From a virus, in IMG/VR virus record IMGVR_UViG_3300044655_002016, positions 1-39,068 of that record: DNA of 39,068 bases. The stretch is one strand, 5' to 3'. The notes beneath the pieces are model-generated. The model was given only the letters and a program-made list of their open reading frames with translations, was not told the origin of the DNA and ran no database searches. Every line of letters starts with the position of its first letter. Position 1 is the first letter of the stretch. A program made the position numbers and the translations under genes. Below, in pieces: positions 7,612 through 13,046 of this stretch.

Positions 7612-7976
7612 GCTATACCTCCGAGGTTAAAAACAAAATTCATGCGGGTCTTGGCTTTCTTGGACCGGTAGTAATCGCGAACGACTGCGTTTCGGTGCTT
7701 CTTCGGTGGGCGCTTCTTGTGCTCTCCGTGGCCAGCAGCGTAGATCGGTCGGGGATAATCGCGCTGACCTTCGGCTTCGGGTGCCCAATCGATAATGTGG
7801 ACCCGACGCTCTCCGAGTGGCTTTTTCCGCAAAGAAGGCTGGCGCATTCGGCGAAGCGTCTTGTTGATGATATGGGCCGGAATATCTAGCAATTCCTCCA
7901 TGTCCTGTCCAGTCATCGGCCCATACTCGTGGAGTACTCGCAGGATTCGCTCTGGGATGTCTCCCCATTCAGTCAT
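7608..7976 (-). CDS. Winged-helix protein with basic C-terminal tail
   Basis: Of 122 residues, the first 60 form a winged-helix pattern: MTGQDMEELLDIPAHIINKT as helix 2-turn-helix 3, then the wing ERRVHIIDWAP. From about residue 75 the chain is very basic (KKRPPKKHRN, YRSKKAKTR), suggesting nucleic-acid binding. The start overlaps the upstream stop by 8 bp. GAGGAG seven bases before the ATG is a strong ribosome site. It may be an early regulator or anti-host factor; no closer assignment is possible. Confidence 0.7.
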   Translation of the reverse strand: MTEWGDIPERILRVLHEYGPMTGQDMEELLDIPAHIINKTLRRMRQPSLRKKPLGERRVHIIDWAPEAEGQRDYPRPIYAAGHGEHKKRPPKKHRNAVVRDYYRSKKAKTRMNFVFNLGGIA

Positions 7977-8121
7977 CTTCCGGCTCCTCCGCGTCCGGGT
8001 GACCGAACGGTAGACTCATTCGGCTCCGGTGCTGACGGTCCCGAAATTGCTGCTCGGCACGCTCGTCCTCCAAATCGAAGTCACGGTCATCGTCATCGGA
8101 TTGTGTGCGAGTTCCAATCAT
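7969..8121 (-). CDS. Small acidic protein (50 aa)
   Basis: Only 50 residues, beginning at ATG 8121 with GGGAGAAAG upstream and an ATGA overlap with the preceding gene. The frame is open further upstream but that would overlap the neighbour deeply. The product has a run of acidic residues (DDDDRDFDLEDE) and an acidic C-terminus around a short basic stretch (RDRQHRSR). Acidic mini-proteins in phage early regions are sometimes DNA mimics or host-protein inhibitors, but there is no direct support for that here. Confidence 0.6.
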   Translation of the reverse strand: MIGTRTQSDDDDRDFDLEDERAEQQFRDRQHRSRMSLPFGHPDAEEPEDD

Positions 8122-8288
8122 TTTTCTTTCTCCCGTGCCTCTTGGCGTCCACGCTCGATCAATCGTCGTGCTTCGGCTCGGTCTTCGATCCGCTCGGACT
8201 CGATCATCTTCATGATTGAATAACTGCTCCACGTACCGCGTTCATAGTGGAACCCGGCGTTGATGTACTCGGCTTCCGTGTGATTCAT
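8118..8288 (-). CDS. Small helical protein (56 aa)
   Basis: The start ATG 8288 overlaps the stop of the preceding gene (ATGA), with GGAAGA upstream, giving 56 residues. The second half is a charged amphipathic helix with IEDRAEARRLIERGRQEAREKEK character; I see no known domain. It belongs to the chain of coupled early genes. Confidence 0.6.
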   Translation of the reverse strand: MNHTEAEYINAGFHYERGTWSSYSIMKMIESERIEDRAEARRLIERGRQEAREKEK

Positions 8289-8545
8289 TTTGGTGTCTTC
8301 CCGGTGCGGTGGAGGTAGGCGGTGGCGAGACATTGAGTAACGTCAAGCCCGAGATTGTCGGCGACCATGATCAAGTCGATCATCATGCTTCCAAGTCCGA
8401 TCGCATTTTGTCGGGCGTGCGCCTCATCGGGCGTGGCCTTCAGTTGTCCGGTGGCCTTCAGGTGATCGAGAATCATCATTTCAAGCTCTCGGAACTGGTA
8501 AACTCCAGCGGGATTCATGATCAGGTGTTCGCGGTCGTGGGTCAT
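8285..8545 (-). CDS. Small protein, possibly MazG-like helical fold
   Basis: The 86 residues are mostly helical. The C-terminal part, MMIDLIMVADNLGLDVTQ followed by CLATAYLHRTGK, is reminiscent of the last helices of MazG-type pyrophosphohydrolases (ExxD ... LG-D/V-xxAL). The upstream acidic EExxE element is not clear, so an active enzyme is doubtful. It is coupled by ATGA overlaps to both neighbours. The genome already carries a better MazG-family gene at 77-463. Confidence 0.65.
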   Translation of the reverse strand: MTHDREHLIMNPAGVYQFRELEMMILDHLKATGQLKATPDEAHARQNAIGLGSMMIDLIMVADNLGLDVTQCLATAYLHRTGKTPK

Positions 8546-8775
8546 TTTCCAATATCTCCAAGGTGGATGGGGGTGGCTTCGTGGGCTTCACGCAGATAAG
8601 TGGTGAGGCGTTTGATTCGGGTTTCGTGGTATTTCACCATCGATTCGGCGTACTCTTTAGCGCTTTGAGCTTCGAGCAATCGGCGCTTTGTGTCCTCAAG
8701 CTCTCGCAGTGCGATCGCCTCAGCGCTCGGCGTGCCGTACACGCTTTTCAGGTATCGTACGATTTCGGTTAACAT
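8542..8775 (-). CDS. Coiled-coil protein (77 aa)
   Basis: A 77-residue protein, mostly one long helix (residues 20-65: LRELEDTKRRLLEAQ and following). It is the first gene of the overlapping chain that ends with the SNF2 helicase. Its leader contains the repeated element CAATAGCCAATAG (8807-8795), seen before several early genes, and AAGGA precedes the ATG. Function is unknown. Confidence 0.7.
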   Translation of the reverse strand: MLTEIVRYLKSVYGTPSAEAIALRELEDTKRRLLEAQSAKEYAESMVKYHETRIKRLTTYLREAHEATPIHLGDIGK

Positions 8776-8817
8776 TTCGATGTCCTTGATTTAACTATTG
8801 GCTATTGAGTGGGGGTC

Positions 8818-8836
8818 GGCCCCTTTCAGGGGGGCC
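8818..8836 (-). terminator. GC hairpin after the K/A-rich gene
   Basis: GGCCCC and GGGGCC form a 6-bp stem with a 7-nt loop in the 75-bp gap after the gene at 8851. No T-run follows, so it may be a weak or Rho-assisted terminator or an mRNA-stabilising 3' hairpin. Confidence 0.5.
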
Positions 8837-8850
8837 AGTCCTTGGACGCC

Positions 8851-9675
8851 TTAGGCGGCGACCGCTTCGGCTTTTGCTGCACGCTTCGCGTCGCGCTTCG
8901 CGTCGCGTTCGGCTTTCGCGATTGCTTTCGCGGCGATATCTTCGGCGGGGATCGCGTAACCACCAGCGTCGCGCACTTCGACCACTCGGGCAATGGTGAT
9001 CAGACCCTTCTTCAAGGCACCACGCAAGCGATTGCGGAGGTTCATCGACTGTTGACCGACGTTCAGTCGGGCGTAGGGGTTGTGCTCCAGTTGCAGCAGT
9101 TCCATGGCCATGTGGACCACGTTGGTGGCGGTCACCGCGTCGAGGGCTTGGGCGAGTTCGTCGTTGGAGCGGAGCAGACCAGTGGCGGACTTGACGTAAT
9201 TCTTCTTCGCGTCACGCAGAGCGGCCATCTTGCTTTGTGGACCCAATTCGGCCAGTCGTGCTTCGCGTGCTGCTTTTGCGTCGGCTCGGGCTTGCGCCTT
9301 GGCTGTGGCGGCTTCGGCTTTCGCAGCGGCCTTCGCTTCTTTCGCGGCCAGTTTTTCGGCGGCAAGTTCGGCCTTGGCTGTGGCGTTCGCAGCTTTCACG
9401 GCGTCGCGTTCGGCCTTGGCTGCAGCGGCTTGTGCTTTGCGCTCTTCGGCGGTTGTAGTCATCTTTTCAGCATCTTGTGCGCTCATGAGGGATTCCTTCA
9501 CAGGGGTTTGGTTAAAAATCGAGAACCCCGATTGTACCGCACCTCCAGATGTCGTGTCAAGGGGGGCAGCAGCGGGTGCTGCTTCGGTATTGCTCGGTTT
9601 CGCGTGCCGTGCGTGCTTCGGTCCGCCAAGCTGCTTGATTGGGCGGGGGGCTTTCGGGGTCGGGGTGCGTGCCAT
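8851..9675 (-). CDS. Ala/Lys-rich early protein with GQQSMNLRN domain
   Basis: From ATG 9675 (GGAGA upstream) it encodes 274 residues. Residues 1-60 are Pro/Lys-rich. About residues 70-165 form a low-complexity Ala/Lys/Glu helix. The C-terminal domain contains NPYARLNVGQQSMNLRN and a basic, alanine-rich end. A second in-frame start, MSAQDAEK at 9486, has AAGGAA and its own promoter (9531-9560) located inside the coding frame, so a 211-residue form is likely and may be the main product. The C-terminal domain is shared with the product at 10571-11221. The composition is histone H1-like, suggesting DNA binding, but function is unknown. Confidence 0.75.
   Translation of the reverse strand: MARTPTPKAPRPIKQLGGPKHARHAKPSNTEAAPAAAPLDTTSGGAVQSGFSIFNQTPVKESLMSAQDAEKMTTTAEERKAQAAAAKAERDAVKAANATAKAELAAEKLAAKEAKAAAKAEAATAKAQARADAKAAREARLAELGPQSKMAALRDAKKNYVKSATGLLRSNDELAQALDAVTATNVVHMAMELLQLEHNPYARLNVGQQSMNLRNRLRGALKKGLITIARVVEVRDAGGYAIPAEDIAAKAIAKAERDAKRDAKRAAKAEAVAA
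9531..9560 (-). promoter_or_regulatory. Sigma70-type promoter TTGACA-N18-TACAAT (internal)
   Basis: On the minus strand -35 TTGACA (9560-9555) and -10 TACAAT (9536-9531) are 18 bp apart. The promoter lies inside the longer form of the K/A-rich gene and would start a message about 40 nt before the internal ATG at 9486. Confidence 0.75.
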
Positions 9676-9728
9676 GGTGGTTCTCCAGTGTTCAAGGTTG
9701 AATGAGTTCTCGCTGGTCTTCAAGATCC

Positions 9729-9758
9729 GGACCGCCGAAGCGAGTAATTCGGCGGTCC
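9729..9758. other. 11-bp perfect stem-loop in intergenic gap
   Basis: GGACCGCCGAA and TTCGGCGGTCC are perfectly complementary around an 8-nt loop. The hairpin fills the only gap between the gene at 9777 and the K/A-rich gene start at 9675. There is no T-run on the minus strand. On the plus strand GTGGGGTTTT follows, so a plus-direction terminator is possible. Confidence 0.7.
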
Positions 9759-9776
9759 GTGGGGTTTTCGTGCTGT

Positions 9777-10019
9777 TCACTCGTAGATTGTGATGTAGTA
9801 CACCGTGCGAGTGTGGCCACAGGGGACACCCCAAGCTCGGTATTTGCGAAGCTGTCCACGAAGGCTCCATCCCTTGCACTCTTTCGCGCCTTTTTGACGG
9901 GCGACTCGGAGGCAAAGATCACGGTCCTTTCGCGCCTGTGCAGTGGCTTGCGCCAGCGTCAGGGTGGGGTCGAGGTCCATGTACTGCAGCGGGTCGAAGC
10001 GGACTTCTTGATTTGCCAT
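9777..10019 (-). CDS. Hypothetical early protein (80 aa)
   Basis: The start ATG 10019 is chosen because AGGAGA lies eight bases upstream; a second ATG two codons earlier is too close to it. The 80-residue product has a helical, basic centre (QARKDRDLCLRVARQKGAKE) and an aromatic C-terminal end (VYYITIYE) with three cysteines in the molecule. No family is recognised. A perfect consensus promoter stands directly upstream (10070-10098), so it is probably strongly expressed early after infection. Confidence 0.75.
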   Translation of the reverse strand: MANQEVRFDPLQYMDLDPTLTLAQATAQARKDRDLCLRVARQKGAKECKGWSLRGQLRKYRAWGVPCGHTRTVYYITIYE

Positions 10020-10069
10020 TTTCATTTCTCCTATTAGCTATTGGTACCAGCGGGATTGCCAGTATTTTT

Positions 10070-10098
10070 ATTATAACAGGGGGTCGGACATCTGTCAA
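10070..10098 (-). promoter_or_regulatory. Perfect consensus sigma70 promoter TTGACA-N17-TATAAT
   Basis: On the minus strand TTGACA (10098-10093) and TATAAT (10075-10070) have the optimal 17-bp spacing. The leader that follows contains CAATAGCTAATAGGAG before the gene at 9777-10019. This is the strongest-looking promoter in the window and marks host RNA polymerase use. Confidence 0.9.
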
Positions 10099-10109
10099 CC
10101 CCCCTTCGG

Positions 10110-10400
10110 TCAGGTGTTGTTCGGCTGCAACACGTTGTCGCGTCGCCCGATCGCGAGACAGGCGAGTTCGATTCCGAGGGTGAAGTCCTCCATCCGCTGC
10201 AGCAATTCGCGCTTCGGTATCGAGGCCAGTCCGAGTCCGGTCGAGGCTCCGAGCACGCCACGACCTTTATGATCAACGAGTCGGAATCGGCCTTCGTATC
10301 CGGCATCGAGTTGGTATTGAGGGAGGGCTGCGACTTTCGCGGCTGTGTTCAGGCGGTCGAGTTGCAGGGCGAGATCTTCGAATTTGATGCGTCGTGCCAT
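10110..10400 (-). CDS. Small conserved early phage protein (96 aa)
   Basis: Starting at ATG 10400 (GAAAG upstream; a TTG start ten codons earlier overlaps the previous gene), it gives 96 residues. The layout MARRIKFEDLALQLDRLNTA ... YEGRFRLVDHKG ... IPKRELLQRMEDF matches a widespread family of small phage early proteins with a conserved Pro-Lys-Arg-Glu-Leu helix near the C-terminus. Function is unknown. It begins 10 bp after a 34-codon membrane peptide gene and ends before the consensus promoter at 10070-10098. Confidence 0.75.
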   Translation of the reverse strand: MARRIKFEDLALQLDRLNTAAKVAALPQYQLDAGYEGRFRLVDHKGRGVLGASTGLGLASIPKRELLQRMEDFTLGIELACLAIGRRDNVLQPNNT

Positions 10401-10410
10401 GGTCGTGCTT

Positions 10411-10515
10411 TCAGTAAAAGAGGGCGTCAAGGGAGTGCAACAGGAGGGCGCACAGGGCGAGACCGATCGCGATTGCGGCCAGTACGTCGGGGAGGGTGGG
10501 CTTGGAATCGGACAT
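10411..10515 (-). CDS. 34-residue single-span membrane peptide
   Basis: ATG 10515 to TGA 10411 encodes 34 residues beginning MSDSKPTLPDVL. Residues 10-29 (about 20 residues of Ala, Ile, Leu, Gly and Cys) form one membrane-spanning helix, and the C-terminus is LFY. It ends 10 bp before the next ATG, so coupling is likely. The ribosome site is weak (GAAAG). The short length makes it tentative; an intact hydrophobic span in an otherwise gene-dense arm is the argument for a real gene, perhaps an early inner-membrane protein such as a superinfection factor. Confidence 0.5.
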   Translation of the reverse strand: MSDSKPTLPDVLAAIAIGLALCALLLHSLDALFY

Positions 10516-10531
10516 TTGGGGCTTTCGGAGT

Positions 10532-10547
10532 TGTTTCACGTGGAACC
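10532..10547. promoter_or_regulatory. parS-like ParB-binding site 2
   Basis: TGTTTCACGTGGAACC differs at two positions from the bacterial parS consensus TGTTTCACGTGAAACA. It lies between a hairpin after the gene at 10571 and the 34-codon ORF. Confidence 0.6.
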
Positions 10548-10561
10548 CCCCTCTCGGGGGG
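10546..10561 (-). terminator. GC-rich hairpin after K/A-rich paralogue
   Basis: Six C (minus strand), loop GAGA, six G, then only TT. It starts 10 bp after the stop of the gene at 10571-11221. The short T tract makes termination efficiency uncertain. Confidence 0.55.
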
Positions 10562-10570
10562 CTGGGTATC

Positions 10571-11221
10571 TTAGGCGGCTACAAGGGCGGAGCGGATCTG
10601 GTCGGCGGTCACGACGCCGTTTTTCAGGGCGGTCCGTGCCTTATTCCGCAGGTTCATCGACTGCTGGCCGGGATTGAGGTGCAGGTAAGGGTTGGAGCCA
10701 AGACCCAGAGCGGCCACGAGACCCGCCACGACCGCTTCGCGGGGGTAGGCTCCGCAGATCTCGGCCAGATCGTCGCCACAGCACGGTTGGCCATTCGGCG
10801 CGACGACGTATTTTTTCACGGCAGTCCGCAGGGCCAGCATCGGACCCACGTAGCCGGACTTCGGAGTTTCGGCGAGTTGCTCGGCGACGTAGGTATCTGG
10901 GTCCACCCCGAGGGCTTCGGCGTCGATCCGGAGAGCGGCAACGTAGGCGTCGTGCTCGGCCTTCTTCGCGTCGACCGACTTGGCCATCGGCTCGGGCTTG
11001 GAGGGCTTGACGACTTTCGGGGTCGTGGCGGCTTTGAGCGCCTTCTTGCTGGCGGCTTTGCGCTGCTTTTCCGCCTTGGCTTGTGCCGCGATCGTCTCGG
11101 CGGACTTGTTCAGCGCCTTCACGGGCTGGCGGGTCTTGCGGGTGCGCTTCGCGGTCTCGGTGGCTTGATCTTGCAGGATTGCTTCGAAGCTGGTGGTCTG
11201 GGCTTTGGTGGTGCGTGTCAT
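10571..11221 (-). CDS. Lys/Ala-rich early protein, paralogue of 8851-9675
   Basis: The 216-residue protein has a Lys/Ala/Thr-rich N-terminal half with histone-like composition (for example KAEKQRKAASKKALKAATT), followed by a domain holding GPMLALRTAVKKYVVA and, near the C-terminus, NPYLHLNPGQQSMNLRN and ARTALKNGVVT. The last block is shared with the product of 8851-9675 (NPYARLNVGQQSMNLRN, ALKKGLIT), so the two are paralogues. AGGAG lies before the ATG, after the repeated leader element. There is a Cys pair (PCCGDD) but no zinc site. The domain may bind DNA or RNA or be a host-takeover factor; no function is known to me. Confidence 0.8.
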   Translation of the reverse strand: MTRTTKAQTTSFEAILQDQATETAKRTRKTRQPVKALNKSAETIAAQAKAEKQRKAASKKALKAATTPKVVKPSKPEPMAKSVDAKKAEHDAYVAALRIDAEALGVDPDTYVAEQLAETPKSGYVGPMLALRTAVKKYVVAPNGQPCCGDDLAEICGAYPREAVVAGLVAALGLGSNPYLHLNPGQQSMNLRNKARTALKNGVVTADQIRSALVAA

Positions 11222-11259
11222 GATGGGACTCCTATGGGCTATTGATTGATTGAGATTCT

Positions 11260-11298
11260 ATTGTAGCACGGGCTTGGCTGGTCTGCTGTCACCCGTGC
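11260..11298 (-). promoter_or_regulatory. Possible promoter -10 with upstream inverted repeat
   Basis: On the minus strand TACAAT (11265-11260) abuts the right arm of the inverted repeat GCACGGG-N19-CCCGTGC (11298-11266). No good -35 is present at the proper spacing, so the inverted repeat may be an activator or repressor site. It serves the K/A-rich gene at 10571-11221, whose leader includes CAATAGCCCATAGGAG. Confidence 0.5.
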
Positions 11299-11309
11299 GA
11301 CATGGGGGC

Positions 11310-11537
11310 TTAGGCCATGACGTTGAATCGGTGGTGAATGCCGTGCTCCAGCGCTGACTGGCCGAAGAAGACCGGGAACCAACGCCCGTCGTCGTGCTGA
11401 ATCAGCACGTAGCGGACATCAGCAGCGCCGAAGTGTCCGGTGTCTGGTCCGAAGACCCGCTGGACCGCCTTGATCGCGTTTTCGCGGGTGGCGTATGTCT
11501 TGTTAGCTTGGGGGATGAAGTGGTGTGCTGTGGTCAT
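11310..11537 (-). CDS. Hypothetical early protein (75 aa)
   Basis: A 75-residue protein with the leader CATAGTCCAATAGGAG before its ATG. The sequence contains a helix (ATRENAIKAVQRVFG) and a two-strand stretch (VRYVLIQHDDGRWFPVFFG), suggesting a small alpha/beta fold similar in size to phage host-modulating proteins. No family is recognised. It is the second gene after the first early promoter and shares the leader design of its neighbours. Confidence 0.75.
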   Translation of the reverse strand: MTTAHHFIPQANKTYATRENAIKAVQRVFGPDTGHFGAADVRYVLIQHDDGRWFPVFFGQSALEHGIHHRFNVMA

Positions 11538-11567
11538 GGTCGGTGCTCCTATTGGACTATGGGGGGA

Positions 11568-11846
11568 TTAATCGGCGGTGCAGGCGTTTACGACGCCGTT
11601 GATGTCGATGAACAGGGTGACCTGTTCAAACATGTACGCCTCGACTACGACGATCACGCCGTACGTGTCGATCTCGATGCTTTCGATCGCCTCGTGGGAG
11701 GCCATCACGCCCTGTTCCAGCAGAGCGGCTTCAAGGGCGACGTCGGCCTCGTCGCTTCGAGTCTGCGGACGGATATAGGCACGGACGGCGAGAGCCAGTG
11801 CTTGGGGGTTGATCGCGTCGCGGTCGGTGTTGGTGTCTTGGGTCAT
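11568..11846 (-). CDS. First early leftward gene, hypothetical (92 aa)
   Basis: A 92-residue acidic protein (many Asp and Glu; helix ALEAALLEQGV, then the strands IDTYGVIVVVEAYMFEQVTL). It is preceded by AGGAG and the repeated leader element and is the first gene after the promoter at 11904-11932. Its position suggests a very early function, such as host takeover. No motif is recognised. Confidence 0.75.
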   Translation of the reverse strand: MTQDTNTDRDAINPQALALAVRAYIRPQTRSDEADVALEAALLEQGVMASHEAIESIEIDTYGVIVVVEAYMFEQVTLFIDINGVVNACTAD

Positions 11847-11903
11847 GTCGTGCTCCTATCTGGCTATTGAGGACCGAAGCCCTGTGCCTCGATCCATACC
11901 TGT

Positions 11904-11932
11904 ATTATAACATGGCGAAGGACCGCCTGTAA
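11904..11932 (-). promoter_or_regulatory. First early leftward promoter TTACAG-N17-TATAAT
   Basis: On the minus strand -35 TTACAG (11932-11927) and -10 TATAAT (11909-11904) are 17 bp apart. It drives the early arm starting with the gene at 11568-11846. Confidence 0.75.
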
Positions 11933-12013
11933 TCCCCTCGTGTAAGCTTCGCGTCAGGCGTTGTAACAAAGTGTAACAAGATCCGAAGACCGGGAGAGGA
12001 CCGCCATCTGAAT

Positions 12014-12034
12014 AAAAAGCGCGCCTAGGCGCGC
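12014..12034 (-). terminator. Terminator-like palindrome facing left
   Basis: On the minus strand the perfect palindrome GCGCGCCTAGGCGCGC is followed by TTTTTATT. It would stop leftward transcripts coming from the control region before they reach the first early promoter. Confidence 0.6.
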
Positions 12035-12221
12035 ACGCGTAGCAAGCAACGTGCCAGCAAGACCGAAAGCAAAAGGCGTGCCAACTTCGTGAAACATCTC
12101 GTGGAACAAATGACAAGGAAGGTATCTCGGAGGGCAAGGAAAGGGGGTCGAGATGCGTCGGCTATGTCAATACCGGCTCCGACAAGGGGTCTGAGCAACA
12201 TGGAGCGAGGAGGTCGAGAGG

Positions 12222-12237
12222 TGCTTCACGTGAAACA
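12222..12237. promoter_or_regulatory. parS-like ParB-binding site 1
   Basis: TGCTTCACGTGAAACA matches 15 of 16 positions of the bacterial parS consensus TGTTTCACGTGAAACA. It is located in the non-coding control region. No parB gene is seen in the window, so host ParB would be the binding partner. Confidence 0.75.
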
Positions 12238-12437
12238 AGGCGGGGCGAATGTTGTAGCGACGCCACACTAGGAGCACGGAGCGCCAGCCGTGGACCGCTC
12301 CACCCCCCTCCACGGGTCTGAGGCGTGATCGGCAAGCAGCACGAAGCGAAGTTAGCGCCCACTAACTGACCTACTCCTTCCCCCCCTCTGGGGTCTACTC
12401 CTCTAGCTGGTGGGGGGTCTCTCCCTCGGGACCACTA

Positions 12438-12575
12438 CCCCACTCCACCCCCTCCTATTTTTTTATGTAGTGGAGGGGTAGGAGGCGGAGAGGGTAGGAG
12501 GCGGGGGGGAGGATGGGGGACGTGTGGAGCGTGACGAACCTCATGGACGAGAGATAGGAGTGGGGTGGAGTGGGG
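12438..12575. repeat. Long imperfect inverted repeat, C-rich/G-rich arms
   Basis: The 21-nt C-rich arm at 12438-12458 is complementary to the 22-nt G-rich arm at 12554-12575 with a single one-base bulge. The loop of 95 nt holds a run of seven T (12458-12464) and strongly G-rich DNA. A smaller inverted repeat, CCACTAC/GTAGTGG (12432-12438 and 12467-12473), is nested at its left side. It is a candidate origin, packaging site or structured RNA. Confidence 0.75.
12476..12504. repeat. Tandem G-rich 13-mers
   Basis: GGGTAGGAGGCGG occurs at 12476-12488 and 12492-12504, a 16-bp period, followed by a run of seven G. The tract could form a G-quadruplex on the plus strand. Confidence 0.85.
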
Positions 12576-12834
12576 GGGTCTGCTGGAGTGGGTCAAGATC
12601 GGAGGTCTGTCGCAGCAGTGATTGACGGATGGGGTCCGTGTGTGGTAGGGCGACGGGTGCTGCTCGGGGTCCGCTGTCGGGGGTTCGCGTGAAGTGATTC
12701 GCGGGACGCTGGCCGCTATTCGTGAAGGCGCGACCTTCGGCTTGCGGCACGATTCGCAGGGCCGGGTGGGTATACGGCGGGGGCACCCCTCGAAGAGGCC
12801 TCTGCCCTGGACTTGTACAGGGGGGTTCTTCTAC

Positions 12835-12998
12835 ACCGGAAAATATCGAGGATATGCCTTACCACAGCCCGTGTCCTACAGCCCTCGGGCCTAGTCATGA
12901 GGCTCACCGGATGAGCTACCCCCATCTTTTCTCCTGAAACGTCGGCCATATGCCTCTTTCTCCGGAACAAAAAATATATCGAGAATATGCCTTACCAC
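12835..12998. repeat. Paired operator-like repeats
   Basis: The segment from CCGGAA through an ATATCGAG(G/A)ATAT core to GCCTTACCAC occurs at 12835-12865 and again at 12962-12998. The core of the first copy, ATATC-GAG-GATAT (12843-12855), is a perfect inverted repeat; the second (12976-12988) has one change. The copies are 133 bp apart and stand upstream of the first late promoter, suggesting sites for a regulator or looping protein. Confidence 0.7.
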
Positions 12999-13017
12999 CT
13001 ACTACGATCCACAGGAT

Positions 13018-13046
13018 TTGACGAGCGCGTTCCCGTGTGGTATACT
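13018..13046 (+). promoter_or_regulatory. First late promoter TTGACG-N17-TATACT
   Basis: -35 TTGACG (13018-13023) and -10 TATACT (13041-13046) are 17 bp apart. The A of the terS ATG (13053) is seven bases after the -10, exactly where transcription would start. Confidence 0.8.

Larger units (their letters stand above)
11933..13017. other. Divergent control region without a convincing gene
   Basis: About 1.1 kb separate the leftward early and rightward late arms. Reading frames here are short, have odd composition (Arg, Pro, Ser and Cys-rich) and lack ribosome sites, except for one minus-strand ATG near 12923 with AGGAG that opens about 70 codons of unlikely protein. The region contains a hairpin with T-run, a parS-like site, a G/C-asymmetric inverted repeat and paired operator-like repeats, each listed separately. 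It is the natural place for a replication origin and/or packaging (pac/cos) site next to terS. Confidence 0.7.

Noticed and set aside
8809-9705. Plus-strand open frame of 298 codons
   Set aside because: It mirrors the low-complexity Lys/Ala gene on the other strand, giving a Gly/Cys/Phe-rich product without any domain. It is a shadow of a GC-rich repeat gene.
12716-12970. Minus-strand frame of 84 codons with a good AGGAG before an internal ATG (about 12923)
   Set aside because: The product is Arg/Pro/Ser-rich with no domain, no promoter is evident, and it crosses the operator-like repeats. Kept as non-coding, though not excluded.
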